Shown one piece after another: positions 55,506-64,000 of a stretch of 64,000 nt of DNA. The notes below the pieces were generated by a model. The model was not told the DNA's origin and did no database searches. It saw nothing but the letters and a program-made list of their open reading frames with translations. The translations under genes and the position numbers were made by a program. The DNA is from Fonsecaea monophora (Eukaryota > Ascomycota > Eurotiomycetes > Chaetothyriales > Herpotrichiellaceae), in contig NW_019173934.1 of NCBI RefSeq assembly GCF_001642475.1, positions 558,001 through 622,000 on the forward strand, written 5' to 3'. Within the stretch, counting starts at the first letter, position 1. Every line of letters starts with the position of its first letter.

Positions 55506-56969
55506 CGTGAGGGATGTCTCGTCACTTGGTCACAGCGCAGCCCAGGACCTCCAAACTCGAATGTAAAGAAATTTGTCGTGAAGGACTGTTCTGTGGAAAG
55601 GTCATTGCGACTCAAAACAGCCCAACGTCATATGGAGTGCCCTTGTTGGCGCTTGTAAAGTGGTCGGAGTCGGCCGAAACATTCAAAGCCGCTTCACGTG
55701 GATTGGCGTCGAATTCGCGAAAAGGCTGGATCACCTTGATCGTCACGATTATTGCAAAATTGGTAGGTTGAGTAGCAATAATGCGCCGTAGCCATCGACA
55801 ACGAATGGCCCATGGTGCCACTTGTGCTCCAGCCTCTTCCCATTATTGTCTCCTGATACGCTTACTTGGGTGTGCAGCCACGCGAATAGACGGTGTATCA
55901 ATAGTTCGCAGAGAAGGAGGGGCGGACTGAGACCGGCGATTCTGGGGGATCAGACATTCCTTGCAGCAACATCGAGCCATTCTGTGTCCATTATTCATCG
56001 AGCACCACATGTCCGAAGAGCACGGATTGTTGGGAGATTTTCTAGGATGCGAACGATGTCTCGTCGTTGACAATGAAGGAAACCAGGAAATGTCACGATC
56101 AACGTATGAGTATTGCAGGAGAGGCTCGAGTCCGATTCCGCACTTTCGATATTGGCACATGCGAAAAGTTCCTGGGGTTGTTTCAGAAAAGTCACAGTAC
56201 TGGTTGAGACACATCCGTACGCTGTTTTGCAAAGACTGTGTAAGCCATCATTCTCGTCTTCTGCTCCGGAGTAAAGATCGGCTCTATACCCGTGGCAGTT
56301 GAGATTTGAAGCAGAGAGGATCGACGACAATTCGCAATTCAGGATTATCCACCCACCCTCCAGGGTTTGAATCTTCTGACAGACTTTCGCTTGTTTTACG
56401 TAGGAGGGAGGAAATTCAAACATGTGGAAAAAGGTATAGCGTCGGTCTCGGTTGCTTCCAGCCGCAGGTCAGGGCAGGGTTCGGGAAATTGGCTCGTGGG
56501 AACTGTCGACATGGGCGAATAAGGCTCTAGCATCGGCCGTTTGGTCGTGAGTTTCAGCGTTAAAGTCCGCTCCACCATCACGCAGAAACGGGGCACACCA
56601 GCTGGTGCCAGGGCACATCGGCCACGGACTGTCGGTCGGTGGGCTACCCTGGTCGCTTGGTCCGGTGCAGCAACACCCCTGAACTGCGGACAACATGGAG
56701 CGTTGTGCCCCATTCGTAGAATGTCCTGCATCCTGCATGTGGGCTTCCCCTCGAAGCTGCATCTCTAAGCTGAGCGAGGGCTGTCCTGGTAGTTGCTCGC
56801 CGTTGGCGTCGGGCCCATTATTGATTTCGAAGGGCTGCCCTGATCGCCTCAAGCCTTGTTCTCCTGCGTTTTTTGGTCTTTGTAAAGCCTCGCGCCCAAA
56901 TCCTGGACTGTATGAGAACCGATTCCGAACCGTTGCGCAGGCGTGGGCCTTCTCAATGAGGGCTGAGAA
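55506..56969. other. Long intergenic region upstream of the ADF-H/PH gene
   Basis: 1.46 kb with no supportable gene. Several open frames of 75-142 codons on both strands have no motif and mutually overlap. No RNA or repeat found. Confidence 0.4.
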
Positions 56970-59900
56970 ATGTCATTGAATGGACTTGATGGAGCTGCAG
57001 TCGCTGATGCACACCAGGCTGCTCAGGCGGACGCAGGAGGATGGTATGTCGCGCACTTCACCGCCGCTGTGCTTCCTCGTGCTTCTGCGCAATCCGTCTG
57101 CCGTGACGCCTGCTTACATGGACCAGGTTCTTACTGAAATATGTCAATCGCGACACCGTTGAACTGTTGAGCAAGGGAACAGGGGGTGTGCAGGCCGTGC
57201 GTGGAGTGATTGAGCAATATGCAGAGAAATCGCCGCTGTACGGGCTGGTGCAGTATCGGCGCAAGAAAGTGGTCCTCAAATATGTGCCAGAAGGAACATC
57301 TCGATTGCTGCAAGGTGGGTGAACATCGTGGCCCTGGAAGAGATTCTGACTGACTTGCTTCACCCGCTACAGTGCGGCTCACCGTGCAATTTCAATCGGT
57401 CCTGGAAACCTTCACACCCCATGACACCGTCTTCTCCTTTGCCACGGCCTCTGAGTTAACAGAGTCCGCCCTCGGACTTTGTACTATGCTATTACCCTCT
57501 GCATCTTCATTAACCTCGTCAAGCTCCTCCCTTCGACGGCGCCGACTCAACGAAATTACCGAAGATGCTGAAGACGATGTGTCAACAGTTGAGGAGGAGA
57601 CGGAGGAGGAGGAGAACGTTGGGCTTGCCCTTCGCTTCACATCGCAAAAGCCAGATGAGTTGCCGATGGTGACATCGACACCGGACACAGTTTTCGGGAG
57701 ACATGAACTAGATGAACTTCCGGCAAGCGCAGTTCTTGCAAAAGCTCTTCTGGCAAAGAGGAAGGAGGAGGCTGCTGCCGCCACCGCCAACAACAACAGC
57801 AACAACAACAACAACGATGCTGGTCCTCCCTCTGTATCAGATAAGAATATTCACCCTCCGCGGAAAGAAAGTCTGCTCACATCCCCCAAACCGCCGGCTT
57901 CACCACTACGCTCACCACTACCTCCCTCCATCATCGACAAGGAGCTCCCCGCGACCCCCGAACCGACTCCTCCTTCTACGAGCGAGGGCGAAGGTCCTAG
58001 AGCTCCAGATTTCGAAGCAACCAGCAACATCCTCCTCGAGACCACTACAGCAACGGCAGACGCCTCCAACCCAACAACTCCTCGTCCTCACGCTCGTCAC
58101 CTTTCGGCCGCCGAATCGGACAGCATCAGCCAATGGAGTAGTAACGTCGCATCGTATACAGCAGGCAAGCCAAAGAAGAAAAAATTGGGTCCGCGTCCTC
58201 ACGTTGAGACAACTCACCGACCCAAGACGTCCGGAACAACAGACAGCGGCACAGGAATACGGCCAGTGGCGAATCTTCCAACTTCTATCCGTGTAAACAA
58301 CAAGTCTCTCGTCAGCCTGGGGATTCGCCCAGGCTCTCAACAGTCGAGTCGAAGCGTACCAGGCCGTTTTGTTCCTTCCAGTCAGTCTGTGAATGGTGCG
58401 CCACCTCTGCCGTCGCCGTCTTACCTACACGCACCATATAATGCGGGGGATAGTCGCTCTGCGATCCTCCGGCCATCTTCTGTGACTAGCGATGTGTCGA
58501 CCACCACTCCAGAAAAGCTAAGATTGATGAAGGCTTTACAATTGCGGAAAAGGAACATGCTGCTTGCCCAAAGAGCAGCCACGGTTGCAACACCCGCCCC
58601 TTCAAATACATACCTTCACAATGCGTCGGAGTCGAATGCGAGCGCCAATGGATCGAGTACTCGTCTATCATCGATTCCAAGTCACGAACAGCTGTCAAAC
58701 GTCGATGAGGAGACGAAGCTGACTCAATCATCTTATACAACATCGCCGACCATCATGACAAATATTTCGGAAGAGCCTTCGACCCAAGCCTCTTCCGTCA
58801 GCGAACACGATGATTGTTCCCGTACTCGCCGCTCTTTATCATCGGCCACAAGCTCCTCTCTCACTCCAAAAGCTTTCTCGCAGGAAGACAAAGCTCCAAG
58901 TGCGTCTGATGTGGCTTCGATCGATATAAAGCCATCAGCTCGTTTGGGCATGGCGCCTTTCGATAAGGACGACAAGGATGATTCCAAGACTGAGGTTGAT
59001 ACAGCACCTGCTGACGTGGAAGCCAAATCAGTTATTAGAATTGACGGTCTCGTCCCAGAGAGCAGGCCTGAACCAAACTCGGACACTCAGCCCCGACCTT
59101 CTAATCCACCGTTAAAACAGGATGAGGATTCGCCAAAGAAATCTGGTCGCTTAGGACCTCCACAAGCCCTAAAACTCTTGCCAGGTGGCAATGCGTCTGC
59201 ATCAGATCTCTCGGAAGATGACTCGTTAATAGACGAGATCCAGCATGCTACCGTCCATGAAGCTATGCCAGTCTCAGTGGCTCGGTCGCCAGTGACCCCA
59301 ATAATGTCCAAGGGAAGTTCAGATCGTCTACGTGAGATGGTTGTCAAACCACCGAACTCTAGTCATTCCACAGGGCGGCCAAATCTTGTAACAACACCCG
59401 ATGGAAACAGACCCAGCAGTGGCAGCGTACGAAGCATTTCGACTGCTCTTCCACAGTGGCCACCTTTGCCTACAGAGTCAGCTCAACTACCACTTACCAA
59501 AAAGGCTACCCTCGGAACAGGTATCTCTAAACGCATCAAGGCCCTGGAAGTGCTGAGGACGAAGGACGCAAGTCCCCCACGACAGCCTCAGCCAGTCCGA
59601 GAGACGCATGCCGGCACCTCTGCCTTCTCGGCGTTCATGAAGCGCTCATCATTCTTGACACAGCAACAGCCTCCAAACGCCTCGACCGAAAACTCACCTC
59701 CTCGGCACCTACCCACAGCAAGCAGTCAATATGAATCACATCCATCGGCCGCTGTGAAAGAGCCACGACGTCCGTCGTCAGATGTGCACAGGCTACAGAA
59801 AGGCGAGACGATTTCTGTTACCGCAAGGATTGTTCGTGATTCTAGCAATAAGCATCCCCCCTTGGCTCCAAGTTCTAGTTACAATACTCCCCTCAATCTC

Positions 59901-60722
59901 TACCGGAGTCCTCTAATCGTCGAACACGAGAAGTCCGACCAGCCGACCTTGGATCAGGCACTGGCTTCGAATCAACCCAGGGTCAAAAGCCCCACCAAGT
60001 CGGAAAGAGGGCGATTTTCCTTTTCCTCCCATCGGTCAAATTCTCATCCAACCTTGCCTCGGTCTGAGTCGAATACCAGCAAAATGTCCAAATCAAGCCA
60101 CTACAGACGGCAAGGTCCGCGGTCAAACAGTGACGCAGCATCAATTTCTGAGGACAAACCGAAGTCTTCAATGACTAGCAGGCTCATGAAGCGGATGTCG
60201 AATCTAGCAAATGCGCGGAGCAGGAATCAACTTGCGACAAAAGAAGAGGCCACTCAGTCCCAAGTAAATCTTGCACGAGAACAACCTGACTTCACTCCGG
60301 AGGATTCGATAGCTGAGTCATTGATGCATGTTGTTGACATTGGGGACGTCAACGTCCAATTCCCAGAGTCATTCCTATGGAAACGGCGTTTCATGAGGAT
60401 CGATGACCAAGGATTCCTGATATTTTCTCCACCGATGAATGACGCCAACATGAAGAGTGTTAGTCGTAAATACCATCTCAGCGACTTCAACCGGCCATGT
60501 CTACCTGACCTTGAACGCGAAGAGATGGCGTGGAGTATCCTACTCGATCTGAAGGATGGGAGATGCGTGCAGTGTGCATGCGAGAGTAAACAGGCTCAGC
60601 AACAAGTATTACAAAGTAAGTCCCTAGTGCTCTGTGCCATTTGGTAAGGTCACGACTGACTCTCTCCCGCAGTGCTCGTTGACGCACATAGCGCATATCA
60701 CCAGTTATACGGAGCTGGATGA
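56970..60722 (+). CDS. ADF-H domain plus PH-like domain protein
   Basis: Four exons, 56970-57043, 57127-57314, 57373-60615 and 60673-60722, give 1184 aa with all phases consistent. Residues 1-about 140 form an ADF/cofilin-homology domain (start MSLNGLDGAAVADAHQAA, then YGLVQYRRKKVVLKYV, then TVQFQSVLETFTPHDTVF), suggesting actin or F-actin-regulator contact. About 900 disordered Ser/Pro/Thr-rich residues follow, including an Asn run near 57790-57820 and several SP/TP sites. The last 110 residues (VNVQFPESFLWKRRFMRIDD to AYHQLYGAG) form a PH-like domain, completed by the tiny last exon. Proteins of this layout exist in filamentous ascomycetes, described only by domain. Likely a cortical actin or polarity scaffold; this role is inferred. 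Confidence 0.85.
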
Positions 60723-61381
60723 TGAGGAACAGAAGGATCCAGTCCAACAGGGCGAACGGCAATCATGACCATCAATCAATTGTTTTGCATAGTTGTTGAT
60801 GTTTGAACGGCAAGCAACAAGCGAAGGCGAGGGACGGCGTTGGGATGCTGTGAGAGGACAAGTGTCTCTGATTCTCATTGAATTTCTCGTCGGGCATTTT
60901 TACGAGAGAGTACAATCTATGTATGAGTACATACCTGCCTTAAACTAATGTCTGTACCAAGAGAGACGCTGAACTCTCGAACGAGTCCTGGCCGTTGAAC
61001 ATTGTCACAAACTGTTGTGACCCATTTCGCTGTACTCGAGTGAAGCCTGGGTAATCACACGCCCGACCGGAGTATGTATCCATACATTATTGCTGGGGGC
61101 GCAAGGGGAAATGATGATTGGACCTTTACGGGACAAGGCTGAGTTACAAGGACAAGTGGCTTTTCAGCCTCGAAAAGGGGGCGCAGGCGCAGGGGGCAGG
61201 GATGCCAGACGCGGATTTTTAAGCAATTGAAATAAAGTGGCGTCGATCGTATATATCCTGGCCAACAAGCCCAAGCATTCACGCAATTCCTCCATCTTCC
61301 TCTGTCGACCTCTTCCCGTCTCGCCATCTACGTCCACTCGAGTTCCTTGTACCACAACCCTCCACTCGATACAGCGCCACA
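60723..61381. promoter_or_regulatory. Upstream region of the PDI gene
   Basis: 659 bp between tandem genes. An inverted CCAAT (ATTGG) lies near 61114, and pyrimidine-rich sequence precedes the ATG. No unfolded-protein-response element was identified with confidence. Confidence 0.4.
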
Positions 61382-62555
61382 ATGGTGCAACTCCGCTCCC
61401 TCCTCCCGCTGGCAACGCTTGCCCTGCCCCTCCTCACGGCGGCCTCAGATGTGATCAATCTGATTCCTTCAAACTTTGACAAAGTCGTTTTCGAGTCCGG
61501 GAAGCCTGCTCTCGTCGAGTTCTTCGCCCCGTGGTGCGGCCACTGCAAGAATCTCGCTCCTGTCTATGAGGAGCTGGCCACGGCCTTCGCAGCGTCGGGT
61601 AACAAGGTGACGATTGCAAATGTTGATGCCGACAAGCACAAAGACCTAGGCAAAAGATTCGGTGTCCAGGGGTTCCCAACGTTGAAATGGTTTGATGGGA
61701 AGCCCGGCTCCGAGCCCGAGGACTACAATGGCGGCAGAGATCTCGAGAGTTTGACGGCCTTTGTGACTGAGAAGTCTGGTGTCAAGGGCAAGGGACCGAA
61801 GAAGGCACCAAGTCATGTTGAGATGTTGACGGACACGACGTTCAAGTCGGAAGTCGGAGGGGATAAGGACATCTTGGTCGCTTTCACGGCGCCTTGGTGC
61901 GGACGTATGTTTGCCCCTTGAGAGTATCTACGATTGGACGGTGCATGCTAATCTTTGGCTTTCAGACTGCAAATCTCTTGCTCCGACCTGGGAGAAGCTC
62001 GCCACCGACTTCGCCAATGAGCCCAACGTTCTGATCGCCAAGGTTGACGCCGAAGCCGAGAACTCGAAGGCCACCGCTCAATCCCAAGGCATCACCGGCT
62101 ACCCGACTATTAAATTCTTCCCCAAGGGCTCTACGGAAGCAGAACCCTACAGTGGTGCTCGCAGCGAGGAGGCTCTGGTGGACTTTGTCAACTCCAAAGC
62201 TGGCACCTATAGGGTTCCTGGTGGTGGGCTGAACTCCCAGGCTGGGACTATCGAAATCATCGATAACCTTCTTGCCAAATACATCACGGCCAACGGCCTG
62301 AAGGACATTGAGCAGGCGACGGCCGAGATCAAGAAGGCAGCAAAGGACCTGAAGGACACATCGGTCGACTACTATCTGCGGGCCCTGTCCAAACTGACAG
62401 GAAACCCAGAGTACGCGATGAAGGAACAGACGAGACTGGCAGGTCTGTTGAAGAAGGGCGGTTTGGCCCCGGAGAAGATCGATGACCTGCAGAAGAGGAG
62501 CAACATTCTCTCGAAGTTCTTGGTAAAGGAGCCAGAGCCGAAGAGCGAGTTGTAA
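61382..62555 (+). CDS. Protein disulfide isomerase with ERp29-type C-terminal domain
   Basis: ER thiol-disulfide oxidoreductase of the TigA/Erp38 type. Exons 61382-61904 and 61966-62555 (61-nt intron) give 370 aa. A signal peptide (first about 20 residues, ending LLTAASD) precedes two thioredoxin domains. Active sites are APWCGHC at Cys52/Cys55 and APWCGHC at Cys173/Cys176; the second site is cut by the intron and restored by splicing. The final 130 residues form the all-helical ERp29C (D) domain, starting after residue 240. The C-terminus, EPEPKSEL, resembles but does not match the usual HDEL/KDEL retrieval signal. A stop shortly after the second active site in the unspliced frame confirms the intron. 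Confidence 0.95.
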
Positions 62556-62997
62556 GTAACGAGAAACGATTGCGTGGGAACACTCGCGATATCACGGGCA
62601 GATTGAGCAAAAAGCACAAGGGTCTGCAGGCAAAATGGATGTGTAAATTGACCACCATTAGAGGAGTTTAAACAAGGCTTTGATGGGTTTCCAGCTTTTA
62701 TCCACGTGTGTTTTTCGTCGTGCCACTTGTTGACCTCTTTCCAACCATCGTTGGATTCGTGTAATTCATCGAGAAACCGGGGTTGGCTTATCTTCAAATC
62801 CTGAGCTACTTTGTTCGTGATCCGCGCCCTCAGACAAGCGAGATATCTCTGTTGCCCCATGTCAATCTCGAGGCTCCGGTTCGGTCATGGTACTCTTATC
62901 ACGCAGGCATAGAAATCCCCTTCTGGCTCTATCCGCTTGTCATGATAGTCCTTATGTATGTATCTTGCTTGCCGCCAAAATTCGCTTTCGACCAACA
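62556..62997. other. Convergent intergenic region
   Basis: 442 bp at the 3' ends of two convergent genes. Nothing recognised. Confidence 0.4.
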
Positions 62998-63487
62998 TCA
63001 GCTCGACCCGGCCGTACTCCCTGCCTTCCCACCGCTGACGTTCTCCATGGCGCTCGCGTCCCTCAACAGCATCTCCTGCTCGAGCCGGTCACACCGCTCG
63101 GCCATGTCGTCCAGCTTTGTGAGGATCTCGTCGCTGATGCCCTTGAACTTCTTCTCCAGGTCGCCCAGGAAATCGTCGATCGCCTCAGCGAGCTTCGTCG
63201 CCGCCTCGTTGGGACTGTGAAGGTTGTCTGTTGCGCCGCCGCCGCCACTACCGGGGGGGCCGTTTGACGCTGCTATAGTGGTGGTGGCGGTGGAGGAGGC
63301 GTGATACGAGTGCAAGGAGAGAGGCGGGCTTCCTGCCCCTCGCGTTGAAGGTGGGCTGGGGAGGGACTATATTTCAAGGAGGGTCAGCGTAGGCAGGGAG
63401 GGTATCGCAGGCTGGTCGTCCAGTGCAGTAAGATGTATCGAAAGGGCAGTCTGTCTGTACGAGTGGTTTCTTTCGCAAACTCACCAT
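62998..63487 (-). CDS. Heat shock factor binding protein 1 (HSBP1)-like
   Basis: Model of 123 aa. The core, IDDFLGDLEKKFKGISDEIL followed by TKLDDMAERCDRLEQEMLLR, is the HSBP1 coiled-coil domain, which in animals binds and restrains heat-shock factor trimers. The N-terminal 60 residues are low-complexity (SNGPPGSGGGG). The start is unusual: exon 1 (63487-63485) is just the ATG, followed by gtgagt, and exon 2 (63366-62998) starts after atatag, giving MSLPSPPSTRG. The alternative is that translation begins elsewhere, since exon 2 has no in-frame ATG before the core. The core assignment is firmer than the start. Confidence 0.75.
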
Positions 63488-64000
63488 AATATCCTACAGT
63501 GATATTTGGCCTTTTTTTGATCACTTCAGGAGAGTGAATTGCCCACACGGAAATACACACACCAATCCAGGAAACGCAGACCAAGCTCAATTCACAATGA
63601 GATACATTCCGGAGTGAGCGCGACAGCACGCTTTTTCTCACGCGCCAGCGCTTGTTCGGAGGTCGAGTATCGAAAAGTGAGGGAAAGTGCCGGCAATCTA
63701 CGACCGACTTGTATTTTATTGATTTTGGAGAGGTGTGAGAGAGAGGCTCGAGACGCAGCGCTTGGGTTTGGGGAAATTGGCCCGAAGTTCAGGCGGTCAG
63801 TCTGTCAGTCAGCGACGCCAGCACCCAACCACAACCCAGGAGTACCGAATACTTCGATTCTCTGCTGCTTACCGACTATTTACTTGGTACTTGACTGCCT
63901 CTGCACTCGCCGTGCAAGGGAGACTGAGACGCTCCTGCGTCCGTCTCTCACGTTTCCAGAACCCACGCTGCATCTTCCTCATTGACAGAGCTTGAGAGTT
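63488..64000. other. Upstream flank at window end
   Basis: 513 bp upstream of the HSBP1-like gene. No gene recognised before the window ends. Confidence 0.4.

Noticed and set aside
55843..56423. Overlapping Cys-containing frames on both strands
   Set aside because: Frames are mutually overlapping and show no consistent motif or splice structure; kept as intergenic.

Overview
The window is nuclear DNA of a filamentous ascomycete (Pezizomycotina). Genes are dense and lie on both strands. They carry many short GT-AG introns, mostly 45-110 nt, and the proteins match fungal orthologues: PDR-type ABC transporter, TVP18, Oac1, Ptm1-type 7-TM protein, DUF3433, SRP21-type SRP9. The set would fit Eurotiomycetes, perhaps black yeasts, but I cannot fix the order from sequence alone. 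I saw no rRNA, tRNA, CRISPR array, transposon or virus-like element.

Layout. 0.2-5.7 kb: mRNA decapping enzyme DCP2 (-), a DUF4112 membrane protein (+) and tRNA thiolation protein CTU2/NCS2 (-). 6.6-11.3 kb: a small protein with an exon-duplicated repeat, an SDR oxidoreductase and HMG-CoA synthase (all +). 12.9-18.5 kb: an uncharacterised 603-aa protein, the seven-exon NTF2 gene and TVP18 (all +). 20.2-24.8 kb: a 1536-aa intronless DUF3433 membrane protein. 25.5-28.6 kb: a head-to-head pair, a thymine-7-hydroxylase-like 2OG dioxygenase (-) and a uracil-5-carboxylate decarboxylase-like amidohydrolase (+). Together they would convert thymine to uracil. 28.8-35 kb: an uncharacterised coiled-coil protein (-), a DnaJ/Cwf23-like splicing factor (+), IBA57/CAF17 (-) and an ABM-fold protein (-). 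35.6-40.8 kb: an 11-exon PDR-type ABC transporter (-). 41.5-44.4 kb: SRP9/SRP21 (+) and the ribonucleotide reductase small subunit (-). 45-46.2 kb: a frameshifted ankyrin relic and a doubtful Cys-rich reading frame. 47-54.1 kb: mitochondrial oxaloacetate carrier OAC1 (-), SWD2 (+), a DUF1308 protein (+) and a Ptm1/GPR107-like protein (+). 54.8-63.5 kb: OHCU decarboxylase (-), an ADF-H/PH scaffold-like protein (+), a PDI with an ERp29-type tail (+) and an HSBP1-like protein (-).

Most genes are unrelated housekeeping functions: mRNA decay, tRNA modification, nuclear import, SRP, Fe-S assembly, dNTP synthesis, sterol precursors and ER folding. The one pair whose layout suggests a shared job is the 25.5-28.6 kb pyrimidine-salvage module. 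OHCU decarboxylase adds a purine-breakdown step elsewhere in the window but is not linked to it. Exon boundaries were worked out by hand from splice signals, reading phase and family alignment. Every multi-exon model reported here sums to a whole number of codons.
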